The translations under genes and the position numbers were made by a program. Shown piece after piece: positions 10,968 through 21,522 of a stretch of DNA of 64,000 nt. This DNA is from Kalaharituber pfeilii (Eukaryota > Ascomycota > Pezizomycetes > Pezizales > Pezizaceae): NCBI GenBank assembly GCA_015179045.1, contig WHUZ01000002.1, forward strand, positions 310,001 to 374,000, read 5' to 3'. How positions within the stretch are numbered: position 1 is the stretch's first letter; the number at the start of each line of letters is the position of its first letter. The notes beneath the pieces were generated by a model that searched no databases, was not told where the DNA came from, and was given only the letters and a program-made list of their open reading frames with translations.

Positions 10968-11480
10968 TGTAACGTCGGCGGCTGGGCTTGGGTGGAGGTC
11001 TTGCCAAGGGGTACGGTCAGCTTGGGTATTAGCAGCAGTTTGGTGGCTATGGGTCGAGGACTACGGTGGCAGCAGCTCGGCGGCTAGGAGTCACAGACTA
11101 TAGCAAGGGCAGCGGCGGAGGAGTAGGAGAAACCAGACGGGTCTATTGATCAACAAGACAATGGATAAGGAGAAGGAGAGCTATCTACAGAAGCGGACCT
11201 GGGGCCCTTATATGCTTGGAAATTGACATAGAAAGGGAATACAGGACTATAATGATATGAGAAGAGAATCCGAAATGCAAGAGTGGCAATAGTGATGCTA
11301 ATATTGGAAGGCATATCAATGAGCTATCAGAGGGCTAATCAACCAGACTGGGACGGCTTGTCAAGCCTTTCCGAGTCGGCTATTAGTAAGGTCTCACCTT
11401 CCAGCTTGGTACGCCGGCTCGGCTTGACTTGTCGGCTGCGGAAAAGAATGATATCGATGCATGCGTAGGTGGCTGTGACA
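10968..11480 (-). repeat. 5' LTR of the chromovirus
   Basis: 513-bp direct repeat of 8291-8803 (TGTAACGTCGG to GGCTGTGACA). It lies upstream of gag in the minus-strand sense. I could not recognise a conventional tRNA primer site next to it. Confidence 0.85.
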
Positions 11481-12039
11481 TATATAGAAAACAAAGGAAA
11501 TGATAAGAAGTACATAGATGGCCAAGGAAATGACTAAAAACGAGTAGAAGCATTAGGAACCATCAGCAAAAAAATTGTTTGCGTTACATGCGTCAGACGC
11601 ACTAACGCCATGGGACGTCAACCGCCTATCCCAGTGACAGAACTTTTCCGATGCTGCGTCTGGACGACTTTCCAAGTCGGCCGTCCTCCTCAACGTTGAG
11701 TATTTTCTCTGGCCTCCTCAACTACAAACTGATATTCTTTGCATTATCAACTACGGACCAGTATTCTTTGCATTATCAACTACAGACTTATATGCTCTAC
11801 GTTATCAATTACGGACTGCATCGTCAAATATGACCTGAATTAGTACTCGGCTACTCGCGCCTCCCGCGCTTATTGCACAGATTCTACCGCGCCATAATAA
11901 CATGTTTGACAACCACTTGTTTATTCGTTAAATAACTAGCTATGCCGGTCTATATACAGGTGCCCTTTCATGATTCCACCATTCCATGCCATCAGCTCTC
12001 ATACTACTGCTCCCGCATATGGTCATCCTGCCGCTACAC
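11481..12039. other. Intergenic AT-rich sequence with a short tandem repeat
   Basis: No gene is seen. About 11715-11820 holds roughly three copies of a 28-30 bp unit (cagtattctttgcattatca-like). Confidence 0.5.
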
Positions 12040-13058
12040 CCTTGAACGCCCTGCAATACCTGTTAATTGAGCTCATTCTACCTCATCTCGCGCCGTCGCG
12101 TAGGACCTCCCGTACCTCTCAAATTCGACTCATTCTGCCACATCTCGCACAGTGGAAATCGACCTAGAGAACCTGTTAAATTGAGCACATCTCGCACCAT
12201 CAACCGGGACCTGTCATTGATGTCAAATTCAGCTGATGTCGCCTCATCGCTTGCCGTCGAGAGAGATGTGCCCAGTTAAATTGATCTCGTGCCATCGTAT
12301 AGGATCTGTCATACTAGTCAAATTCGGCCCATTCTGCCACCTTCCGCGCTGTCAAAATGGGCCTGCAGTACCTGTAAATTGAGCTCATTCTATCACATCT
12401 CGCGCCGTCGATAGGACCTGCCGTACCTCTCAAATTCGGCTCATTCTGCCGCATCTCGCTTGGTAGAAATAGACCTGCATGACCGTTATATTGAGCTCAT
12501 TTGCCATACGAGAGAGATGCTCATACCAGTTGAATTGGCCTCATTCTGCCATACGTTGCGCCGTTGTATTGGACCTACCATTCCTGTTAAATTGAGTTCA
12601 TTCAGTCATATCTCGCACCATTGTATAGGATCTGTCATACCGGTCAAATTCAGCTCATTCTGACACATCTCGCACAGTAGAAATGGACCTGGATAACCTG
12701 TTAAATTGAACTCATTCTGCCACATCTCGCGGGGTGGATATGGACCTGCAATACCTGTAAATTGAGCACATTCTACCACATCTCGCGCCGTCGTGTACGA
12801 CCTGCCGTACCTCTCAAATTCGGCTCATTCTGCCACATCTCGTGCCTCGATTGGAACCTGCGATACATGTCAAATTCGGCTCATTGTGCCATCTCTCGCA
12901 CTATCAAGAGAGATATGCCATACCTAGTAAATTGAGCTCATTCTGCCATATCTCGCGCCGTCGTATAGGACCTGTCATACCAGTCAAATTCGGCTCATTC
13001 TGCTACCTCTCGCACCGTCAACCCTCGCCGTAGCCCATAGGGCGGCACGCGAGTACTG

Positions 13059-13106
<48 letters not shown>

Positions 13107-13400
13107 GCACCGTCAAGGAGACCTTCCATACCTGTAAAATGCTGCGCCGTCAAGTGGGACCTATAATACCTGTTAAATTTGAGCTCGTTCTGCCATATCT
13201 TGTGCTGTCGAGGAAGGCCTACCATACCTGTTAAGTTCAACATCTTCCGCCATAGAGGGAGGGCTGCCATACCGGTTAAATTCAGGGCTGTCGTACCTGT
13301 AAAGTTGAGCTCACTCAGCTGCATCTTGCAGCATGGAAAAGGGTCCGTTGATAGGATTCTGTAGTACTTCTCAGGCCCTCCACTTCTGCCGCACTTCTGC
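12040..13400. repeat. 57-bp tandem minisatellite, about 20 degenerate copies
   Basis: The unit contains ctcattctgccacatctcgc, then gccgtcgtataggacctg and a cataccngtcaaattc-like end. It recurs from about 12040 to 13330, with deletions in some copies. The length equals 19 codons, so open frames recur on both strands with a 19-residue period (for example SSFCHISRRRIGPVIPVKF on +). A mini-retroposon splits it at 13022-13104. The array has no recognised host gene. Confidence 0.85.
13022..13104 (+). mobile_element. Mini-retroposon, tail family A (about 39 nt + A44)
   Basis: Flanked by a 12-bp duplication tcgcaccgtcaa (13010-13021, 13105-13116) taken from the minisatellite. The body begins ccctcgccgtagccc and ends gcgagtactgat before a run of about 44 A. 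CTCGC pairs with GCGAG and GCCC with GGGC, giving a two-tier hairpin. Confidence 0.88.
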
Positions 13401-13952
13401 CGCACTTGTTGCATTTTTTCGCGTCAGCGCACGGGCATATTGTGCACTTTCACTGAGGTCTCAGCTCATGCCTCAGAACATGAGCGGCACCGTCAACTGG
13501 CACCCTGGAGGCGTACTGATCAACAGTTCATCATGCTCAGTATGGTTGCATCATCCCATTGTAGTTTTCCGGCTGGCTAGCGTAAGGTAGCATCCAGCGG
13601 CTGGAGTGGCCCAAGCGACCTCCGAGTCTAACAACTGGAGCCCCTTTTGATTTTTTTCGTATCATTACTCGCATGCTGCTATGGCGAGACGTAAACTTCG
13701 TCTCAATTCAGCAATGTCCCCAGAGGGCATCTCATACATACGGTGATGTTGCCAAATGGAGGTAATTGACTGTTGTGAAAACTCTGCCTTTGCCACCTTG
13801 CTCTTGCTACTGCTCTCATCCCCGCTCCTACCTTTGTATTATGTTTCTTAACCAATGAGTCTATCATATATGTAAAGGCCCTATCTGGTCCTCATGTAAA
13901 TAGTTCTTTCTCTCCTTGTCTGTTGTCTTGTCTTCTTAATAGACCCATATGG
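13400..13952. other. Intergenic sequence with an isolated family A tail
   Basis: No gene is seen. At about 13652-13690 the minus strand reads ctcgccatagcagcatgcga then gtaatgatac and a short A run. This is a family A tail with a reduced inner hairpin, and no clear target duplication is visible. Confidence 0.45.
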
Positions 13953-14491
13953 TTCCTCGCAGACCCCCCGTCGCCACCCAAGGCAAGACGAAAGCTCCCG
14001 ACTCAGGAGGAAGCTTTCCGGCGACACCAGGCCCGAAAGGCCTCCCCACAAACCACTTCACCAGCTACTGCAGATGCCACCACCAAGGGGGGAGCCGGCA
14101 TCGTTATACACGGGATCGCGTTGAGGAAGGACCTGGGGAAGGTTAGACAGTGGCTGGAAGCGGCGAATAAGGAGTTGGGAAAGGTAAAGGGAATTCGCTG
14201 GCTTAGGAAGCGGAAACTGTTGGAGGAGGAGGGGAAGAAGACAAGTTCGGTGGTGATCTACCTTGAGAAAGAGGTGGATGTCGAGAAGGTGCGATTGAGC
14301 GGACGGTGGCACAAGTCCGCCCGATATGAGTCGGAGAGGGGGCGGAAGTAGAGGATCATGTTGGGCGTCCCCCCGCAACACTATATAAACCGCGGGCATC
14401 ATGTTATTTAAGTTGCTTACTTCTTTCGTTCTTTTGGAGTTTTTTAAATAAAAACCCTCGCCATAGCCCTTAGGGCGGCAAGCGAGTATTG

Positions 14492-14519
<28 letters not shown>
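13953..14519 (+). mobile_element. ORF1-only retroelement with family A tail
   Basis: A fragment of LINE ORF1 is followed after about 100 bp by the family A hairpin (ctcgccatagcccttaggg at 14458) and poly(A) to about 14519. An approximate 9-bp duplication ccatatggt lies at each end (about 13947 and 14522). No ORF2 sequence lies between ORF1 and the tail. A TATA-like tataaa occurs at 14383 and an aataaa at 14446. Confidence 0.65.
13968..14351 (+). pseudogene. LINE ORF1 C-terminal part, EKA-like
   Basis: The open frame encodes GGAGIVIHGIALRKDLGKV, then RQWLEAANKELGKVKGIRWL, GKKTSSVVIYLEKEVDVEKV and SGRWHKSARYE before TAG at 14349. The IVIHG...KVRxWLE...GIRWL...KTSSVVxYL pattern is that of fungal LINE ORF1 proteins and the EKA proteins derived from them in powdery mildews. 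The gag-like role in RNA binding is inferred from LINE biology. The 5' part is missing, and any in-frame Met upstream (13923) lies outside the duplicated target. Confidence 0.65.
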
Positions 14520-14524
<5 letters not shown>

Positions 14525-14744
14525 TATGGTCTTGTTATTCTTGTCAATCTCTAGATCTAATTCAGTACCTGATCTTCTCTGCCTTTTCACCATAGCCTGC
14601 CATCGCCGCTGAACTGGAACCGCTGAACTACTTGCTGCAAGCCTCTCCTATCAAGCCTCTGCCGTTCAGCGCTTGCGAAACTACTGTTACCCTGAACCGG
14701 TCGTATCCTTAGCAGCACCAGCTCGCACTGGCCTGCCGCGAGAC

Positions 14745-15028
14745 ACTATAGAAGGTATATGCACTTGCTCATGGTTCTAAATAGCTATCTTGCCATTTTA
14801 CACCTGCATAGAATTCAGATACCTAATTGGGCAACTACCACCATAGAGTATCATTCAAAATTTCCAATTGGCTAACTGAGGTGCGGAGGTTACTTTCCTA
14901 TACCTCTCCAAGCTGTATGTGCAATTTGGTCATCCTCTATGAAGATTTGGCCTTACAGGAGGCTGTTATTTTAATTCCGGAAGTGCGCCGGATCCCGGTA
15001 ATGCGCCGGATCCCGGTCAGTGACGTTA
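14745..15028. repeat. Direct repeat, left copy (284 bp)
   Basis: Near-identical to 18058-18323, starting actatagaaggtatatgca and ending cccggtcagtgacgtta. It carries an extra internal duplication of about 18 bp (gcgccggatcccggtaat). The ends lack TG...CA, and no flanking target duplication is seen. Confidence 0.75.
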
Positions 15029-18000
15029 ACCCTAGCTGTAGCTTACCATATTAAGCATTCAACTTCGCTTGCACTACTTTATAAGCCTCAACCCACTTAT
15101 AGCTGTAAGCTGTCCAATTCCAAACTGGCCTAAAGAAGGTGAAAAGGCGGAACAGGCAATGAAAGATAAATAATCTATCCCAACTTAACAGATAGTTTGA
15201 GGATAGTGAATCTTCCCCGTATTGTATTAGTCATCTTAGCGGAAACTCTGCAAACGAGAGGGTTGGCACGCACTCCCCGTTCATATCCTCGTTAATATCC
15301 CAGTACCAACTACCGCTACAGATCTGCCTGCCATTAACCATGCACATGCATCTACAGCATTTCGCAGCGGCACGGGCAGCAGTTGCAGCCTGTACCGTAG
15401 TACGTCCTTCCAAGTACTCTCTACACGCTCGGTGGCTTTCTACAGGAAATTGGCAGAGAAAATGATTCAGAGTTGTGGAAGCAGGTCCAGTTTGCAGAGG
15501 CCCTCTCTTCTAGTCTTTCTGAGCTTGGTATACCTATTTGAGAGGTGGTAGATGCTGAAGGGGTTGATCTTGGATGTCCTGGAGGCATAACAATTGTGTG
15601 AATAAAGGTTACAGGGAAAATGGTGCTGCTGGTGTGTATGAAAGCCGATCAAGACGGAAATTTGTAGGGCAGTTTCTCATGATAGGTATTAATCCTACAC
15701 AAAGTTTTAAGGCAGTCTGGCTTCATCAAATTGTTGCAGGAATTGCTCAACGATGTGCAGTTTTTCCCGTGATCACAGGGATTTTTTCAAAGATCTCCAA
15801 GTATCATGTAAACAAAGCCACTGTTGTCACAGCAACTGTGTGGCGCAGCATTACGGGGAAATTACGGGGATGTTGCAAAAGCTCTCTGATATCTCCTTAT
15901 TAGGGAGTTTTCGCTACCCAGGGATGCATCAGGGATTGAAGTCTTTTAGCGTGTGGCACACCCTGAGACTGGCAGAAAGTGTAGTTAAGTTTTTCTTCGT
16001 CAGGGATACTTGTGGATTTTCCGTTGTTTATTACTGTAAAGTGACCTGTCAAAAGTCTTGGGGATTATCCTTGCATGATACACTTACCCCAATATTGCCT
16101 ACTTAATCCCCAATACTTTTTACGAGTCACGGTAGTAGGCGATGGTGTTCGATAGATGTAAGTACTGGGCTTGGCATGAGACTACTGGCGTAAATGCAGG
16201 TTATGCAGCTCTCATGTTAGCTTGGATCCCATAGAAATATTGGGTCCCTTCCAATTGCATAGATTGCGACTCAATGGCTCAGATATTCCTGCTTTGTGGT
16301 TGCCCAAGTGATTCAACTCGTACAATTGATTCCTGCTTTCAGAATGAAAATTGGATAGAAATTGATGAAGATAGATGGGGTCCAAAAGAGGTCGCTTCCA
16401 GTGATCCAGTCCAGGCTCAGTGTGAAATTTCCTTCCGTAGGATTTTCTAGCGCGTGGCGCAGCTATTCCTATGGCTCCCTGGGAGCTTCCTGGCGCCAGC
16501 AAAAACTCCCTATTTACTAGCTCTTATGTATGCGCACGATATTAGGTCCAATCAATTAGAGATACAGCGAAAGACCTGCGCCCTGTTTCAGTACCGAATG
16601 GGATGCTTCTCACACAAGTCGAAGACAAATGTACCAGTCCCGTAGTAGTAACGAGCTGACACCTTCGCAGTTTTCCCGGCACCAAGTTTGCAGTTTTAGC
16701 ACTCAAATATTAATAACTCACAGAATATATCTCTGATATATGTGATTTAATTCTAAACCAGAGTAATAGCGCTGATTCTGAATCTGAAGGAAAAAAGCTA
16801 CATCTATAGCATCTACAGTTGTATCACCTCTATACTCTGAAATAACTCCCTCTGATGCCTAGTACCTACAAGCAGATACCCACTTGCTGCAACACTTCAC
16901 CTGCTCAATCAATAGTGGCAATGGTACTACCATTGCTATATCACAATACATGGCTTGTAAAAGCTCCAGATCTACAATATAGCACTATATGTTCCTGTAT
17001 TAAAGCATTACACACAACCGAGATGAGCGCAATTCTGGATGCCACAACAAAAAATTCCTGTGAGTGCAAATAGCCCTCAAGTGGACTGAAATTGAAGCCA
17101 GAGCATGGCAGAATGTATGGAATTATCTTCTGCATATTCATTAGGCCAATTTTTAGGATATGAGTAGTGACCTATTTGGTATGTACCAAACTCTATGCTA
17201 GACATACTCTGAGCTGCCCAGTGTCAATGATCCTACCTGAGATCTTATTCATTTTGACCTATACTCTATTACCTATGCTGAGGAAATAGCAAGTTTGGTC
17301 GTATCATAGTGTCACCACGACTGTAGGATGACATGCCTGCCGATATTAAGTATGCCACGCCGGAACTGTTAGTTTTCAGCCACCCAAATCCATTACCCGG
17401 TACCACCAGCTCTTTCAAAATATCTCCTTATACATGTCTTCGTATGTTGTAGCTTTAAAGAGTGCCTACACATTGGTTGCACTGCATAATAGCGCAGTAT
17501 AAATGTGTACCTGCATAAGTGAAAATGTACCCTTTGATATGACAGTACCACTCTATATTAGTCTATAGGCCTAGTCCTATGTGCTTGTTTGAGACTGTGT
17601 ACAGCTCATATAGCACTACAAGATGGCAATGCAATTATTGATGTTGTATATTGCACGTGTGTGACGCCGCACATCTCACATATCTAACATATACAGGTCT
17701 ATATAATATCCCAGAAGTCTTTAGGTTATATTTCCGCAGTTTCATAGCTCAGGACTGCAGCATTCATACATGGTGTATTAAGGAGTATGCATTACCTAAT
17801 TGGGTATATATAGATGGATATTCTTATTGATTCAAACGTCCTATCAATACCTATACCCACAAGCTATTCAGAATATATTCTTCTATGTGTAAAGTTATAT
17901 CCTAGGGCACTTTGGACATGCCTCAGAATTTTGGTTAGATATAGACTGAATATCAAAATTCGCTTCTAGCAGTGAAAATATACCTATGGATATTAGCTCA

Positions 18001-18057
18001 CTACTTGTTCTATACATATTCAATGATTATGAAACATTCCAGATCTCTCGAATACAT
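15029..18057. other. AT-rich 3-kb interval between direct repeats, no gene
   Basis: Only short, unremarkable open frames occur on either strand. I found no gag, pol or transposase signature. It may be the interior of a non-autonomous retroelement, but that is inference from the flanking repeats alone. Confidence 0.4.
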
Positions 18058-18323
18058 ACTATAGAAGGTATATGCACTTGCTCAAGGTCTTAAATAGACA
18101 TCTTGCCATTTTACACCTGCATAGGATTCAGATGCCTAATTGGGCAATTACCACCATAGAGTATCGTTCAAAATTTACAATTGGCTAACTGAGGTGCAGA
18201 AGTTACTTTCCTATACCTCTCCAACCTGTATGTGCAATTTGGTTATCTTCTATGAAGATTTGGCCTTACAGGAGGCTGTTGTTTTAATTCCGGAAGTGGG
18301 CCGGACCCCGGTCAGTGACGTTA
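18058..18323. repeat. Direct repeat, right copy (266 bp)
   Basis: Same orientation and ends as 14745-15028, without the extra about 18-bp internal duplication. Confidence 0.75.
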
Positions 18324-18656
18324 GCACAGCCAATTTCCATATGGAATATGCGTGAGAGTGCAGTTTTCAACTTTTCTTTTTCATGTTCTAGTAGTCCATG
18401 CAATAGTTACCGCCACACCTACGCCATCACGATAGTTGCAGCTTTTCTCAGGGATGACCGATGGATTCCAATTATGACGCATTCGAACCAGAATGATGGT
18501 CGGACCACTACCCTGCACTCCGAGTTGACAACTAGAAGACCTGTTAATTTGTGTCCACTTGGCGCACATGTGAGGCTTGGGGCTAACGCAGGTACCACGA
18601 ACTCGCGTCGATAAGCGTATGAGCTACTGAGATGCTCCTGAGCGCAAGTTCGAGTG

Positions 18657-19403
18657 ATGAACATATTAACGTGCCCGAAGTGGTAACGATCTGCCCCCCT
18701 GTAACGATCCATTCTCTGGGCACTCCTCGTCATACATTCCTCGCTCTACTACTTATTTTGGATATATTGCAACTATAGAAATTGCTTAACATTATACCAA
18801 TTTGACATCGCTGAATCAGAATTTGCTATCATAATGAGGAAAAAATCAAAATTCCATTATTTACAACCAAATTCATTATTATTCACCTAATTTGAGCTCT
18901 CCCTGTATAGAGTATAGCTCAACATCCTCGAAATCAGGAAAATAATATAGAAAACTAGTAATTCTCATCCATCTAGGGCGGTCTTTTTATTAAAAGTCAA
19001 TATTGCATACACAGATCATGTGGGATGCAGTGCACCTTCAATTGTATAGAAGTAGTTTATGTTCCTGAGCTAATCTCCATACCTTGATCTGACCTTCAGT
19101 GTTCCTAGACTCCTCAAGTGATTCAGGAATACCGGGACTTGAAGTTGTAGTAGTTGAAGCACTAGGGGTGGTAACAGTAACTCCTTCTGAGGTGCCAGGT
19201 ATGACAGAAGAGACCTATGGCTCAAATCTGCTATTGGAACCTTCTTCTACCCACCCCCCCTTCTAGTATTCAGACCCTCCTATCTCATGAACTAAAGATC
19301 TTTCCCAGCCCCAGCCTTGCATGTGAGTTCCTCTATGGTGTCTTTTTGTAACTTGTTCAGCTGCAGCCATCTCTCTCTATTTTCGTTCTTCTTTTGCTTT
19401 GCT
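18657..19403 (+). repeat. Left arm of giant palindrome (about 747 bp)
   Basis: Pairs with 19802-20553 in inverted orientation. The outer end reads gtgcccgaagtggtaacgat then ctgcccccctgtaacgatcc; the inner end is near cttttgctttgct. Mismatches and small indels are scattered. Confidence 0.85.
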
Positions 19404-19801
19404 GTCATGGGTCACCTCGGGTGGCCGATAGAGCGTATATGCGACGTATGCGAAATGCGACAGCAAATATATGGGATGCAGGTGCGTATTGCTAAATGAG
19501 CTATGCAGAGGACTAGTAAACGTCACTAATCAAGTGTTTTTTCACTGATCTGGTGGGATGCGGTTCTCTACCCAAGACGCCCAAGACGTTATATTCACTC
19601 ACTTCCTCCTAAGCCGCCTCGAGCTGAAGTTAAAGCAATACTGGAAATAGAAGGAAAAAATAGTAGGAGATGTCGAAAAGGAAACAGAGAGTACCAGCGA
19701 AGGTCAGAAAGGAGGAAGAGAAACTTCAGAAGGTGCGAAAATACTTTAGGATAAGAAAGAAGCCGCTGATATGCAAAGTAGTTAGCAGCGATGGATCGAG
19801 A
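19404..19801. other. Palindrome spacer (398 bp)
   Basis: Single-copy centre between the two arms. No convincing ORF. Short frames rich in Arg/Lys/Glu may be the decayed end of a transposase, but I cannot support this. Confidence 0.5.
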
Positions 19802-20553
19802 AAGTAAGGCAAAAGAGGAACGAAAATAGAGAGAGATGGCTACAGCTGAACAAGTTACAAAAAAGACACCATAGAGGAATTCACATGCAAGGCTGGGGCT
19901 GGGAAGGATCTTTAGTTCATGAGATAGGAGGGTCTGAATACTAGAAGGGGGGGTGGGTAGAAGAAGGTTCCAATAGCAGATTTGAGCCATAGGTCTCTTC
20001 TGTCATACCTGGCACCTCAGAAGGAGTTACTGTTACCACCCCTAGTGCTTCAACTACTACAACTTCAAGTCCCGGTATTCCTGAATCACTTGAGGAGTCT
20101 AGGAACACTGAAGATCAGATCAAGGTATAGAGATTAGCTCACAAATATAAACTACTTCTATACAATTGAAGGTGCATTGCATCCCACATGATCTGTATAT
20201 GCAATATTGACTTTTAATAAAAAGACCGGCCCTAGATAGATGAGAATTACTAGTTTTCTATATTATTTTCCTGATTTCGAGAATGTTGAGCTATACTATA
20301 TACAGGGAGGACTCAACTTAGGTAAATAATGATAAATTTAGTTGTAAATATTGGAATTTTGATTTTTTCCTCATTATAATAGCAAATTCTGATTCAGCGA
20401 TGTCAAATTGGTATAATGTTAAGCAATTTCTATAGTTGCAATATATTCAAATAAAAGTAGTAGAGTGAGGAATGCATGACGAGGAGTGCCCAGAGAGTGG
20501 ATCGTTACAGGGGGCAGATCGTTACCACATCGGGCACGCTAATGACCGTTCAT
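19802..20553 (-). repeat. Right arm of giant palindrome (about 752 bp)
   Basis: Inverted copy of 18657-19403. On the plus strand one stretch of the arm (about 20000-20130) reads open as PGTSEGVTVTTPSASTTTTS and onward to a stop, a Ser/Thr-rich tail that could come from a transposase C-terminus. Confidence 0.85.
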
Positions 20554-20787
20554 ATGAAGATCGAATTCAAAAAAATTCACAGATTGACGGTGGAAGGAAG
20601 AGCCTTCAAGTACAGTCCCTAGACAAAAGTCTTGGTATCTAACGCCATTTTTCTTGGCACCTCGAAATGCTTTTGACGAAGTTCATATCTCCACAACCCA
20701 TTACTCAATTATAGAACTTGCACCTGTGATTCATGCAGCTTTGTCAAAAGTATCAAAAAAGTTGCAGAAGTAGTTGGGATAGCTATA

Positions 20788-21060
20788 CAGGTGACCCTGG
20801 CTATAATGAAGGGCAAGAATCCGACCGATTTTCTTCACTATAACCAGTTTCACTATAGCGAGGGCATTTTCTTTGCCTGTGTATACAGGTGAACCTGGCT
20901 ATAAAATAAAGGACAAGAATCTGACCGATTTTCTTCACTATAACCAGTTTTCACTATAGCGTGGGCACTTTCTTTACTTGTGTAGACAAAGAAGCTCGTC
21001 CATCCCTTCACTATAGCCAGGTTTTCACTAAAAAGAGTTCGTCATAGCCAGGGTCGTCTG
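20788..21060. mobile_element. MITE with CAGGTGACCCTGGCTATA termini
   Basis: Inverted termini CAGGTGACCCTGGCTATAA and the complement of catagccagggtcgtctg are flanked by TA at 20786-20787 and 21061-21062, as in the Tc1/mariner/pogo superfamily. The left 98 bp is duplicated in tandem: a second, near-identical left end begins at about 20885. No coding capacity. Confidence 0.75.
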
Positions 21061-21182
21061 TAGCTGGGTTATTATTAACAGGGCTAGATAATAGTATTTT
21101 CTCATATAGACTAGGCTGTATAATAACTGAGCTCTCTATGAAAAAATTTTTTTGTACTAGATAACTTCTGCAATCTACTATA

Positions 21183-21215
21183 CCCAACCGGACAACGATC
21201 GACCATTGCATAACG
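21183..21215 (+). repeat. Pogo-type left terminal inverted repeat
   Basis: Starts cccaaccggacaacgatcga and ends ccattgcataacg. It matches the complement of 23386-23418 with a single mismatch near the tip. Confidence 0.88.
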
Positions 21216-21522
21216 CTCGGCGCCCAGAGATACCTACGGATATTGAACAAAAACGGCCAGTCCGGCAACCCATTATTCCAGCACATCATGACTTCGACTA
21301 TAGGTAAATACAGCACGCTAAAGCTAATGGTGATGACTACATCATACAGAAACAAAAATTCAATGCTCCACAGTCAACATAATCTCCATACCATATAGTT
21401 AGACCCCCCCCAATAGCCTCCACCACTATACCCACTACCAGAGGACTCCAGTGATATGCCTATATTGCTAATTCATACTCCCAATTGCCTTTCTGAATTC
21501 CATGGTCAGTTGAAGCCATAGG

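Larger units (their letters stand above)
8291..11480 (-). mobile_element. Internally deleted Ty3/gypsy chromovirus with two LTRs
   Basis: A 3.19-kb element in minus orientation with two 513-bp LTRs (TGTAAC...TGTGACA). Internally it keeps a gag remnant, an integrase remnant and a decayed chromodomain. Protease, reverse transcriptase and RNase H are missing, so about half of a normal chromovirus is gone. A purine tract lies just inside the 3' LTR (minus strand of 8804-8820). No 5-bp target duplication is evident: the flanks are aagag and tatat. The LTRs differ mainly by transitions at CpG. A mini-retroposon sits in the integrase. Confidence 0.85.

Noticed and set aside
12040..13400. CRISPR-like array
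   Set aside because: The units are contiguous tandem copies without unique spacers, and the window is fungal.
18140..18355. Open frame repeated at 14827-15054 and 18140-18355
   Set aside because: It lies in the direct repeats, has no recognisable domain, and the two copies end differently. More likely repeat sequence than a gene.
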